Notes: generated from the letters alone by a model not told the origin. Numbered from the stretch's first letter, positions 35,385 through 42,727 are shown. The stretch is DNA of 43,169 nucleotides from an uncultured Bacteroides sp. (GCA_900556625.1 USPQ01000017.1:1-43169); one strand, 5' to 3'. A program made the numbers and translations.

Positions 35385-36650
35385 ATGAGCTACGTTCCTG
35401 AAAAAACAATTTACCTCTGCCTTGCTCACATGAGCGAGGAAGGTATTGAACAGAAATATGTAAAAGAAGCATTTGATACTAATTGGGTAGTACCTTTAGG
35501 ACCAAATGTGAATGCGTTTGAGAATGATCTCAAGAACTTTGTTGGAGGAGAAAATGAGGTTGTGGCTTTGAGTGCCGGTACAGCCGCTGTACACCTTGCT
35601 CTTATCGGCTGCGGTGTGCAGTCAGGTGATGAGGTATTGGTGCAATCCTTCACTTTCTGCGCTTCTTCGCATCCCATCACTTATCTTGGTGCAAAGCCGG
35701 TGTTTGTGGGCTCGGAAAAAGAAACCTGGAATATGGATCCTGTACTGCTTGAAGAGGCTATCAAAGATCGCATTGCAAAAACCGGTAAAAAGCCTAAGGC
35801 TATTGTGCCTGTGGCTCTTTATGGTATGCCTTATGATTGCGAGCGCATCATGGAGATTGCCAATCGTTATGATATTCCTGTGGTAGAGGATGCAGCTGAA
35901 GGATTCGGCTCCAAATTCGGTGGTAAGGTGTTGGGCACTTTCGGTCGTTTCGGTGTACTTTCTTTCAACGGTAACAAGATGATTACTACATCGGGTGGTG
36001 GCGCCCTAATCTGCCGGAATGCTGAGGATAAAAATACTATTATGTGGTATGCAACCCAAGCTCGGGATGCTTATCCTTACTATCAGCATACTGCGATCGG
36101 TTATAATTACCGCATGAGTAATGTTTGTGCCGGTATAGGTCGCGGGCAGATGACCGTTGCCGATGCTCATATTGCTCATCATAAGCATGTGCAGGCACTT
36201 TATGAAGAATTGTTGGCGGATGTGGAGGGCGTGCATATTCACAAGCAACCTGCTGATTCCCGCTATGATTCTAATTTCTGGCTTTGTACTGCTACCATCG
36301 ATCCGGAAGTGAAGGTGGTAGGGCAGGAGAATGCCTATAAGGAAGTTATCAAGACTGCTGTGGGGGGGGCTGCCGGTGTGATTAAAGCCGTAGATAGTGC
36401 TGTAACTGACTGTCAGCCGAATGAGAATGTGGAAGCATTACGTATATTCATGCTATCTAAGAGGATAGAATGTAGGCCTGTCTGGAAGCCGATGCATAAG
36501 CAGCCGGTTTATGCGGATGCTCCTTTCTATACTAATGGGGCGGAAGAGGATATTTTCAAGGTAGGATTTTGTCTACCTGCGGGTCCTTATGTGACGGATG
36601 ATGATGTACGTTATATTGTGGAATCAATCAAAGGAGCGATTGGCTTTTAA
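35385..36650 (+). CDS. DegT/DnrJ/EryC1 family sugar aminotransferase
   Basis: A 421-residue fold-I PLP aminotransferase. The N-terminal FDTNWVVPLGPNVNAFE, AVHLALIGCGVQSGDEVLV and YDIPVVEDAAEGFGSKFGG are family motifs; the PLP lysine is Lys198 in SFNGNKMITTSGGGAL; the end has RPVWKPMHKQPVY. It would transfer an amino group from glutamate to the 4-keto sugar made by the dehydratase at 11469, as PglE and WcfR-type enzymes do. Length exceeds the common 370-390, apparently owing to an extra segment around residues 305-345. A G8 run (36362-36369) sits in that segment. It is the last gene of the capsule operon. No strong terminator was recognised in the 71 bp to the convergent gene. Confidence 0.93.
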   Translation: MSYVPEKTIYLCLAHMSEEGIEQKYVKEAFDTNWVVPLGPNVNAFENDLKNFVGGENEVVALSAGTAAVHLALIGCGVQSGDEVLVQSFTFCASSHPITYLGAKPVFVGSEKETWNMDPVLLEEAIKDRIAKTGKKPKAIVPVALYGMPYDCERIMEIANRYDIPVVEDAAEGFGSKFGGKVLGTFGRFGVLSFNGNKMITTSGGGALICRNAEDKNTIMWYATQARDAYPYYQHTAIGYNYRMSNVCAGIGRGQMTVADAHIAHHKHVQALYEELLADVEGVHIHKQPADSRYDSNFWLCTATIDPEVKVVGQENAYKEVIKTAVGGAAGVIKAVDSAVTDCQPNENVEALRIFMLSKRIECRPVWKPMHKQPVYADAPFYTNGAEEDIFKVGFCLPAGPYVTDDDVRYIVESIKGAIGF

Positions 36651-36721
36651 AATAAATATTCGCAAAAAACATTTGGTATGTAGATAGAAAAGTAGCACTT
36701 CATTGCTGATGTAAATAACTT

Positions 36722-37236
36722 CTATACCACAAAAGGTAATTTTCGTCTAGCTTGCTCATAAGTCATCACAGTGACATGAGCATTATCCCAAACCTTAGTA
36801 TATCCTCTTAGAGCTTCCAGACAATTATCCTTGAATGCGCCTATATATCCTTTCGAACTATCCGCTACATTGATTATTGTAATGAAATAGGCTTCCAGGC
36901 AAAAACTGTGCAAATCCACATTTTTTTCATTCTCCAGAGTTTGCCCAAAAGTATTTTGATATTTTGCTGCTAGAAACATTTGCATCGTATCAACCACCTT
37001 CTTGGTTATATTCCATTTACGGTCTGCTGTATTTGCCGATTCCAAACTCCCCGTTGCTGTATAGTCTTTTAACTCTATAGCGTAGAATTTCTTATCTTCA
37101 TAATCTATCCAACAAGCGTCCATCTCTTTGAAATTGAAACAGCTTATGCTTTTATGAGGCTCTGTCTTCTCAAAACGAAACCAATCATCTGTTGGAAAAA
37201 ATCAAGCGTAATTCCACTTTCTGTAAAACCTGCCAT
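36722..37236 (-). pseudogene. PD-(D/E)xK-like protein gene, frameshifted at an A6/T6 run
   Basis: A gene partnered with the upstream ATPase, starting 2 bp after its stop. From ATG at 37236 the frame gives MAGFTESGITLDFF and then runs out of frame after a T6 (coding strand; 37196-37201). Adding one T restores a continuous 171-residue protein that runs on as FPTDDWFRFEKTEPHK and into the long open frame ending at 36722. The restored protein has MDACWID followed by FYAIELKDY, a D...ExK arrangement like PD-(D/E)xK nucleases. As sequenced, only a 133-residue fragment from an internal ATG (37123) could be made. Function is unknown; a nuclease effector is an inference. Confidence 0.65.
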
Positions 37237-37238
37237 AA

Positions 37239-38300
37239 TTACATCTTCATATCAAGGTCAATGTCTTCATCATACATGGTCATACTTTCATTAATAATGG
37301 AATTGTCCGGCAAACTCTCTCTCAAATTTCCAAAAAAAGTATTGATAGTTCCTCTGTCGTTTCTGTTTAATGAACAGCACATAATATCCATCGCATTGGA
37401 GCGTGCTTCTATATGCAGTTGCTTTAGTACAAAATAACTGTGAGTTGTAATAAATATTTGTACACCTTTCTTCGCGAGCTCTGAAATGATCTTCATCAAT
37501 GAGCGGATAGCTCCCGGATGCAGATTATCTTCAGGCTCATCGAGAATAAGTACGGAGTTCTTATTAAGTTGTCCGTTTTGAATTAGTGTGGACAATATAC
37601 CTATATGTTTGACTCCTTCTGCTGTTAAAGGGAGGGCAAATTCGGTATTGCCTTTCTTGAAGACAAATCGTTCCGTATTTTCCACTTGTTTCAACTCGCC
37701 GGAAAACATTTCGGACATTTTGTTTAATATATCCTGAAATTCGACATTGGCGTCCCCTTGTACCACAGGTATGTCCAACAAATCAATAAGATCCAATGTT
37801 GTATCATCATAACCGGGAAAGAAGTACTGACGGGCAATCGCTTTTATCGTATTAAAAGCGGTGATGACTTCCTTTGCGGGAATAAATATGTAATTGGTAA
37901 TCTCACTGCTATTTCCGTTCGCAATAGTAACATCCGTAATAGTAGTACGGGTATCTACTCCAAAAGAAAAGTTGACTTTCGAATCTTCTTTAAAGTTTAA
38001 TTCTACAGATAGTTTTTTGGGAGTGCCATTCTTGCGCACAATATCACTCAAACCTGCCCTTTTAGGGGTGTATACGTCGAAAAGCTTCTTGGATATGATA
38101 TTCTTGAATGAAATATCCGGATAGTGCACGGTTTGCTTGATATATAATTCCTTGGCTTTTCCAACAGAATAAATCATCTTCAAGAGTGCAGTCTTACAGG
38201 TATCATTCTTTCCAAGAATAACAGTCACTTGTGGAAATGGAAACGGATTTTCAAAAGTCTCGAATCCCATTACATTGGACATCTTAAGTTTACTTATCAT
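37239..38300 (-). CDS. AAA/ABC-type ATPase (OLD/AAA_21-like)
   Basis: A 353-residue ATPase. The start at 38300 (MISKLKMSNVMGFETF) is chosen because a promoter box lies at 38323-38330, inside any longer frame. Walker A reads GKNDTCKT (residues 30-37), with Cys in the place of the usual last Gly. LPLTAEGVKHIGILSTL is the signature region, VLILDEPEDNLHP (about residues 249-261) is Walker B with D-loop, and ITTHSYFV holds the switch His. This is the OLD-like group found in overcoming-lysogenization nucleases and many phage-defence systems, but without a TOPRIM domain. Its stop lies 2 bp before the PD-(D/E)xK-like gene, so the two form one unit. Confidence 0.82.
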   Translation of the reverse strand: MISKLKMSNVMGFETFENPFPFPQVTVILGKNDTCKTALLKMIYSVGKAKELYIKQTVHYPDISFKNIISKKLFDVYTPKRAGLSDIVRKNGTPKKLSVELNFKEDSKVNFSFGVDTRTTITDVTIANGNSSEITNYIFIPAKEVITAFNTIKAIARQYFFPGYDDTTLDLIDLLDIPVVQGDANVEFQDILNKMSEMFSGELKQVENTERFVFKKGNTEFALPLTAEGVKHIGILSTLIQNGQLNKNSVLILDEPEDNLHPGAIRSLMKIISELAKKGVQIFITTHSYFVLKQLHIEARSNAMDIMCCSLNRNDRGTINTFFGNLRESLPDNSIINESMTMYDEDIDLDMKM

Positions 38301-38322
38301 AATTTTTTCATTATAAGTATGA

Positions 38323-38330
38323 CAAAGATA
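38323..38330 (-). promoter_or_regulatory. Bacteroides -7 promoter element for the ATPase gene
   Basis: On the minus strand TATCTTTG matches TAnnTTTG and lies 22 bp upstream of the ATG at 38300. Possible -33 sequences are imperfect. It supports the shorter ATPase start and separate transcription from the amidase gene. Confidence 0.5.
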
Positions 38331-38406
38331 CAGTTTATATCTCAAAAACAAGTAGTCCTCATAAAAGTTTTTTTGATGGTGCCAAAGGAGAAATACCCGT
38401 ATCAGC

Positions 38407-38820
38407 TTATACTTGTCTATATTCTTTCACTGCATCGAAGCACGGACACCCTTTCATCGGGTTCAAATCATGATGTCCCACAATCAATGCTTTCGGAAAC
38501 TGTCTTTTCAACTCTCTCAACAAAGCAAGCAAAGCCCCTTTCTGCTCCAATGTGCGCGTATCCTTCGGCTTTTCGTCCGCATCCAGTCCGCCTTCATAAC
38601 AAACACCTATCGAATGGGCATTATGATTCCGGCAATGTGCCCCGGCCTCTTCAAGCGATCGTCCTCTGTGGATTTCTCCGTCCCGTGTGATATAGAAATG
38701 ATACCCGATGTCGCGAAATCCGCGATGGCGGATATGATCCAGACGACAGGCTTCCGCCGAAAGGGATTTCCCCTCCGGCGTAGCACTGCAATGAATGATA
38801 ATCAGTGTGATCGTTCTCAT
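38407..38820 (-). CDS. N-acetylmuramoyl-L-alanine amidase (amidase_2, T7 lysozyme-like)
   Basis: A 137-residue compact amidase of the amidase_2/PGRP fold, which cleaves the bond between MurNAc and L-Ala in peptidoglycan. Zinc ligands are visible: His in LIIIHCSAT, His in IVGHHDLNP and Cys in GCPCFDA. DIGYHFYITRDGEIHRGR is the substrate-binding stretch. There is no signal peptide, as in T7 lysozyme and related phage enzymes. It starts 4 bp after the smalltalk gene. Phage-derived lysis or regulatory origin is likely; this pair often lies beside Bacteroides capsule loci for reasons not known. Confidence 0.92.
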   Translation of the reverse strand: MRTITLIIIHCSATPEGKSLSAEACRLDHIRHRGFRDIGYHFYITRDGEIHRGRSLEEAGAHCRNHNAHSIGVCYEGGLDADEKPKDTRTLEQKGALLALLRELKRQFPKALIVGHHDLNPMKGCPCFDAVKEYRQV

Positions 38821-38824
38821 CGGC

Positions 38825-38932
38825 CTACATACAGCTTTGTATTCCGAACACTCCTCCGATAGCGGTGGCTACAGTGATAATGATTTTGAGAACTAGGCCC
38901 CATACGGAGCGGCGTGATGATGAATTGCTCAT
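38825..38932 (-). CDS. smalltalk protein
   Basis: A 35-residue peptide: a Ser/Arg-rich start MSNSSSRRSVWGL followed by one hydrophobic helix (LKIIITVATAIGGVFGI) and the end QSCM. This is the small protein annotated as smalltalk in Bacteroides, nearly always encoded directly before an amidase as here. It is probably membrane-embedded. A holin-like role with the amidase is conceivable from size and context, but not shown. A palindromic hairpin lies upstream, between it and the HU-like gene. Confidence 0.85.
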   Translation of the reverse strand: MSNSSSRRSVWGLVLKIIITVATAIGGVFGIQSCM

Positions 38933-38972
38933 AAAACTACATTTTTAGTGATAAAATAATAAGAATTTAAAG

Positions 38973-39002
38973 GTAAGTCCTTCATTATAATGAAGGACTT
39001 AC
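38973..39002. terminator. perfect 30-bp palindrome between HU-like and smalltalk genes
   Basis: GTAAGTCCTTCATTA (38973-38987) is followed at once by its exact reverse complement (38988-39002). It lies 20 bp after the HU-like stop on the minus strand and is followed there by a T-rich but broken run. Probable terminator or processing hairpin; a protein-binding palindrome is the alternative. Confidence 0.6.
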
Positions 39003-39022
39003 ACATAGATCGCGACAAGAGA

Positions 39023-39514
39023 TTACTCTCCCGGATCAGGAGCTTCTCCTCCGTTCCCGTCCGGGTTCGGTTCAGGCGTATTGCCCGAATCGGAACCGCC
39101 ACCGGAAGCGGTAGGTTTCTGATACTCCGCCTGCTGCTTCAGCTGGCTGTCGAGCTTCAGATTGGTAGTAGACAGATTACCGGTGGCACGGGCTCTGAGG
39201 CGCATCCCGGTGATATTCTTCTCCAATGAGAACTCTTCCAGCGTTTCGGCTGCTTTGCTGCGGATACCTACACCGAAGATGGCGAGGTCGTCAATTTTCA
39301 CACTCTTGCCGTCGAGCAGCAACTCCTTGATGCAATCCACCATGTCGGTGAGCACACCTTTGATGACACCACCGGAATACGGAGAATTGTGCTTCGACAT
39401 GTGCTCGGCAAGTTTGCCGAGATCATACGTCTCATCGCTTACCGCACGGGCGAACCACTTACCCGCATTCACACCTTTCTTCTGCTGGTTCTGATAAATT
39501 TTGTAACGAATCAT
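39023..39514 (-). CDS. HU family DNA-binding protein (Bacteroides HU-like with C-terminal tail)
   Basis: A 163-residue HU/IHF-like protein. The start at 39514 (MIRYKIYQNQQKKG) fits homologues better than an ATG 27 bases upstream. The HU-like fold covers about residues 1-125: LGKLAEHMSKHNSPYSGGVIKG, CIKELLLDGKSVKIDDLAIF and the beta-arm FSLEKNITGMRLRARATGNL. After it comes a Gly/Pro/Asp-rich acidic tail (EPNPDGNGGEAPDPGE), probably disordered. These proteins are a constant part of the smalltalk-amidase cluster beside capsule loci. A role in nucleoid structure or local regulation is inferred from the fold. Confidence 0.88.
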   Translation of the reverse strand: MIRYKIYQNQQKKGVNAGKWFARAVSDETYDLGKLAEHMSKHNSPYSGGVIKGVLTDMVDCIKELLLDGKSVKIDDLAIFGVGIRSKAAETLEEFSLEKNITGMRLRARATGNLSTTNLKLDSQLKQQAEYQKPTASGGGSDSGNTPEPNPDGNGGEAPDPGE

Positions 39515-39575
39515 AAAATAATAAATTAAAGGGTTAAACATTGTGCCGCAGGGATTATTTTCCCTTTTGACGATA

Positions 39576-39583
39576 CAAAGATA
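39576..39583 (-). promoter_or_regulatory. Bacteroides -7 promoter element for the HU-like gene
   Basis: The minus-strand sequence TATCTTTG fits TAnnTTTG, 61 bp upstream of the start at 39514. A -33 partner is not clear. It is divergent from the DUF4248 promoter. Confidence 0.5.
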
Positions 39584-39676
39584 ACACCTCGAAACTCCGG
39601 ATAATCAGTAAAGTACGGTTACGGTCATGCTTTGTCTGTTATGTGCAATTATGGTCGGTTATTCAACGGAAAAGCG

Positions 39677-39707
39677 TTGGCTATGTAGAAAAAAATTGTT
39701 ACTTTTG
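39677..39707 (+). promoter_or_regulatory. promoter of the DUF4248 gene
   Basis: TACTTTTG (39700-39707) matches TAnnTTTG and has a TTG at 39677-39679 with 20-bp spacing, the best-formed promoter in the window. The start codon at 39735 lies 27 bp after the -7 box. Confidence 0.65.
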
Positions 39708-39734
39708 TGACAGTAAATCAGAAACTTATCCATC

Positions 39735-39953
39735 ATGAAAGAATTCAAGATACGTGCGTATGGCCGTATGGAACTGGCGCAACTCTATTCCCCCGAACTA
39801 ACCGGCATTGCCGCTTACCGGAAGATGAAGAAATGGATCCTGCGGTGTCCCGGACTTCTGCAACGCCTGTACGATTTAGGTTATCAACCGGAACATCGCT
39901 CTTATACACCGCTGGAAGTGCGGGTGATTGTGGATGCTTTGGGAGAGCCTTGA
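39735..39953 (+). CDS. DUF4248 domain protein
   Basis: A 72-residue protein matching DUF4248: FKIRAYGRMELAQLYSPELT, AYRKMKKWI and a C-terminal YTPLEVRVIVDALGEP. It is mostly helical and basic in the middle. Function is unknown; it is regularly found between the HU-like gene and the DUF3987 gene in Bacteroides. An in-frame start other than 39735 is not apparent. It is followed by a large nested inverted repeat and the convergent DUF3987 gene. Confidence 0.85.
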   Translation: MKEFKIRAYGRMELAQLYSPELTGIAAYRKMKKWILRCPGLLQRLYDLGYQPEHRSYTPLEVRVIVDALGEP

Positions 39954-39957
39954 TAGA

Positions 39958-40030
39958 GCAGTGCTTTACATAGGCTAAAGCATAGCTTTACGACCTCTAA
40001 AGCTATGCTTTAGGACTTATAAAGCACTGC
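39958..40030. terminator. nested 73-nt inverted repeat between convergent genes
   Basis: Outer arms GCAGTGCTTTA (39958-39968) and TAAAGCACTGC (40020-40030) are exact complements. Inside, CTAAAGCATAGCTTTA (39975-39990) and its exact complement (39998-40013) pair around a 7-nt loop, leaving symmetric 6-nt internal loops. The unit GCTTTA/TAAAGC recurs six times. Likely a bidirectional terminator for the DUF4248 and DUF3987 genes, though the doubled design is unusual. Confidence 0.7.
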
Positions 40031-40112
40031 GTCTGCCTGACGGTGGGTGTAATGCGCCTATCGGGCGCGGTGGATACGGCGGGTACAGTGGGTACACTTT
40101 TCCGGGCCTCCC

Positions 40113-41954
40113 TTACACACGCACACGTGCGCGCGTATAAGTTCCTTTACCGTCCACATTGACAAGCACTCCTCTTTTCGTCAATCGTTTCAACCAGGCG
40201 AGGGCGGTATTTTCTTTGACTCCCATGTTGACAGCCTGTTCCACCAACTGTGCGCGAGTAAACTCTTCACCCAACTGCTCGAAGAGGAAATCACGGTCGG
40301 CATTAGACCGGTGGCTGGTTTCTACGGCAGGAAGGAAAGACAGAATGTGCGTGGCATGACAGTAGAGAGGTTCCGCAAGTGCAAGCACAGCCTTGAAGTC
40401 CTCCGGAGTGATGGTGACGTTCCAACGGGGGATGATACCGTCACTGATGTTGTCGGTAGGAATTTCCTTGTCCGGAGTAAAGGTGGGAACAGGGGATGCC
40501 TTGAGCTGATAGGGTTTCGGATTTTCGAGGACGCGCAATACGGCTACTTCTGCCATGATGCGACATAGATTGACAGCCAGGCGGGCTACGAAACTGTACA
40601 TTTCTTTGCCGTTAGCTATGCTCGAACGGGTGAACAGGTGGGAGAAGAGCGCGTCGAATTCCTCTTTTTGCTCCATCGTGAGCCGGAGTGTGTGAATCCC
40701 ATGTGCTTTTATGATGTCCAGTTTCTCTTTCCATTCCAATCCCATGACGGTAAATATCTCTTCCAAATCTGTCTTGTCCTCTGTAAACTGGCTTACCCAT
40801 TTCCAGATGCCATGCAGGTAGTAGTACATTTGACGGGAGAAAGAACCGTCTTCCGTCGTCGGAATAAAAGTCTTGACCTGTGACGGAGTTCCGGAAATCA
40901 GGACGGAAAGAAAGCTCTTTTTCACTTCCCGGTATTCCTGTTCCGTACGTCGGTTGTAGGACAGGCGGTCGTGGTCGAACGCTTTGCGGAGCGTGTCACT
41001 CCAATGGCCGTAATCAGAGCCTATGGCGGTGGAGAGGGTATCCGCTTCGGCTTCACAGATAAGTCCTGTCCCTTCGGAATCCATGATGTTCTGCAGGATA
41101 CCCGTACCGGTGTTATTGCCGGAAATGAGAAACATCCTGTTGGCGGGCATTTGCGGAGCTTCCACCTTTGCACGCTCTTTACCCATCGCTTCGTAAGCCG
41201 CTTTCTCTTTTTTATACACTTTCATCTGTGCGGCAACTTCCGCACGAATCTGGTCGTGGAGGGGTTCTACGAGTAGCCGGATATAGGAGAGGATGCTTTT
41301 GCCGGAGGCGGAAGGAGCGATGACGAAACATTGCATACAGGGATACTGATATTTGCCGCCGTAAGAACAACGCACGTGCCGTTCCATACAGGAACCTAAA
41401 GCTGTCAATGCTCCCAACAGCATGATATCATGTTGTGCCGTAGTGTTGCCGTAATTTATGATGCGTTGCAGAAACTCCGGCCAGTCGGCTTCGGGGAAGG
41501 TGGGGAGCGGGTGCTGCGGTTCACTGCCGGGCAATAGTTCTTCTTCTCCTTCTCCTTCTCCGGAAGTTCCGTTGTTTCTTACCTTATTACGCGCGCACGT
41601 GTGTGTGGAAAAAAGGCGGGGTGCATTTACTGTACCTTTTGTACCTGCGGAGCTGTTCATAACTTCGTCTTTGCGGATGGTTACTCCTGCTGTTTCAGCG
41701 AGATGGAATACTGTGCCCAGATGCACGTCCCCGTGTTTCGTGGTGAGCGCGTTGGAGAATACCCGTTCGGCGTGTTCGCGTTGATACTTGGCGGACAACC
41801 GGCAGATGCGGTGAAAATAGTCCCGTCCGGCTTCACCGCAATCTGTCGCGATGGCAAAGGCCAGTTGTACATATTCGATGTAAGTGGGGGCAATGTCTGC
41901 CCCTGCCGTCTCGACAGCTTCGACAAGACGGTGTAAAGATTCGATTTCATCCAT
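40113..41954 (-). CDS. DUF3987 domain protein (P-loop, primase/helicase-like)
   Basis: A 613-residue protein. The N-terminal 90 residues (PTYIEYVQLAFAIATDCG, YFHRICRLSAKYQREHAE) resemble the primase C-terminal-like domain found in VirE/primase fusions. DUF3987 follows, with a P-loop at CFVIAPSASGKSILSYI, an acidic GLICEAEADTLS that may be Walker B-like, and SFLSVLISGTP. The C-terminal region (from about residue 555) looks like a winged-helix domain. It lies 28 bp after the BT4734-like gene, with which it forms a pair that resembles a split plasmid or phage primase-helicase. GC content is clearly higher than in the capsule operon. Cellular role is not known. Confidence 0.85.
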   Translation of the reverse strand: MDEIESLHRLVEAVETAGADIAPTYIEYVQLAFAIATDCGEAGRDYFHRICRLSAKYQREHAERVFSNALTTKHGDVHLGTVFHLAETAGVTIRKDEVMNSSAGTKGTVNAPRLFSTHTCARNKVRNNGTSGEGEGEEELLPGSEPQHPLPTFPEADWPEFLQRIINYGNTTAQHDIMLLGALTALGSCMERHVRCSYGGKYQYPCMQCFVIAPSASGKSILSYIRLLVEPLHDQIRAEVAAQMKVYKKEKAAYEAMGKERAKVEAPQMPANRMFLISGNNTGTGILQNIMDSEGTGLICEAEADTLSTAIGSDYGHWSDTLRKAFDHDRLSYNRRTEQEYREVKKSFLSVLISGTPSQVKTFIPTTEDGSFSRQMYYYLHGIWKWVSQFTEDKTDLEEIFTVMGLEWKEKLDIIKAHGIHTLRLTMEQKEEFDALFSHLFTRSSIANGKEMYSFVARLAVNLCRIMAEVAVLRVLENPKPYQLKASPVPTFTPDKEIPTDNISDGIIPRWNVTITPEDFKAVLALAEPLYCHATHILSFLPAVETSHRSNADRDFLFEQLGEEFTRAQLVEQAVNMGVKENTALAWLKRLTKRGVLVNVDGKGTYTRARVRV

Positions 41955-41982
41955 TTTTTTTGAGGATTGATTATAAATTATG

Positions 41983-42609
41983 TTAGATAGTTCTGAACAG
42001 TGCTTCCGGGTCGTGGCTCAGGAAACAGGCCCTTACCAGGTCTTTCCCCGAACCGTCTACGCCTTTGGCGGTTGCCGTGGCGGAGTTGTCCGTTTCCGGA
42101 CCGTATGCCATTTCGACATATTGCATTGCTTTGTCTGTGCTTTCTGTGATATTCCGTACCTCGTCTGTCGGATGTGGCATTCCGGCGGGTATGAAGGCTT
42201 TCACACCCCGTCCGCTCGGACTGATATAGACAAGCACGGGGCGGAGGAAGGGATCGTCGAACAGGGTACGGCGCATTCCGACGGCTTCTTCATAGGAGTC
42301 GAGGTGGTCTACGTCTATCACTATCAGTCGTGAGGGGGATACGAAACACTTGCCGGAGCGACGGGTGAATGTGCCGCAGGGAGTCACGTAGGGCAGGAGT
42401 GTGGCTTTTGCCGTCCGTATGTCCGGGGTGTTGCGTACTTGCTCGGTCAGGAGCCTGAGGTTTTCGTTGCAGGTAATCATCTGGAAAACCTGTTCGACGG
42501 AGACTTCACAGAAGGGGAGAAGTGTGGCGGGAGTGACTATTCGTCCCTGTTCGTCTCTGAGAGGGGCGATGGGAGGCATGAAATAGGACATTCTGTAATT
42601 GTTTGACAT
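41983..42609 (-). CDS. BT4734/BF3469-like protein (VirE N-terminal, primase-like)
   Basis: A 208-residue protein of the BT4734-like family, related to the N-terminal part of VirE and to archaeo-eukaryotic primase-like folds. VIDVDHLDSYEEA carries an acidic DxD pair and LVYISPSGRGVKAFIP the conserved SGxGxK-type strand. It precedes the DUF3987 gene by 28 bp, so the pair is probably one transcript. Such pairs occur in mobile elements and beside capsule loci in Bacteroides. No integrase or replication origin was recognised next to it. Activity as a primase is inferred only from the fold. Confidence 0.83.
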   Translation of the reverse strand: MSNNYRMSYFMPPIAPLRDEQGRIVTPATLLPFCEVSVEQVFQMITCNENLRLLTEQVRNTPDIRTAKATLLPYVTPCGTFTRRSGKCFVSPSRLIVIDVDHLDSYEEAVGMRRTLFDDPFLRPVLVYISPSGRGVKAFIPAGMPHPTDEVRNITESTDKAMQYVEMAYGPETDNSATATAKGVDGSGKDLVRACFLSHDPEALFRTI

Positions 42610-42615
42610 ATTATA

Positions 42616-42646
42616 TTGTTGTAATGAGTTTTAATATCTACCTTTG
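42616..42646 (+). promoter_or_regulatory. promoter for the downstream micro-ORF unit
   Basis: TACCTTTG (42639-42646) fits TAnnTTTG, with TTG at 42616-42618 giving 20-bp spacing. It points away from the BT4734-like gene toward two small frames, with a leader of about 120 nt. Confidence 0.5.
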
Positions 42647-42705
42647 TGGAGAAATATAAATGTGCTTTATAATATGACGTAAAATTAGTAAATACAAAAT
42701 AAACC

Positions 42706-42727
42706 TCATCCCGACATGTCGGGATGA
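42706..42727. repeat. perfect 22-bp palindrome in the leader
   Basis: TCATCCCGACA (42706-42716) is directly followed by its exact reverse complement (42717-42727). It is GC-rich within AT-rich sequence and lies between the divergent BT4734-like gene and the micro-ORFs. It could be an RNA hairpin in the leader, an operator, or a member of a short palindromic repeat family. Confidence 0.8.

Noticed and set aside
11469..36650. Complete UDP-N,N'-diacetylbacillosamine pathway (PglF-PglE-PglD)
   Set aside because: A PglF-like dehydratase and a DegT aminotransferase are present, but no PglD-like acetyltransferase was found, so the exact sugar is left open.
36651..36721. Strong terminator at the end of the capsule operon
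   Set aside because: Only imperfect pairing (GGTAT... with ...ATACC) is visible over a wide span, without a T run.
40600..42600. Long plus-strand open frames opposite the DUF3987 and BT4734-like genes
   Set aside because: They lie antisense to genes with clear family motifs in a GC-richer region, have no family features, and are best seen as chance frames.
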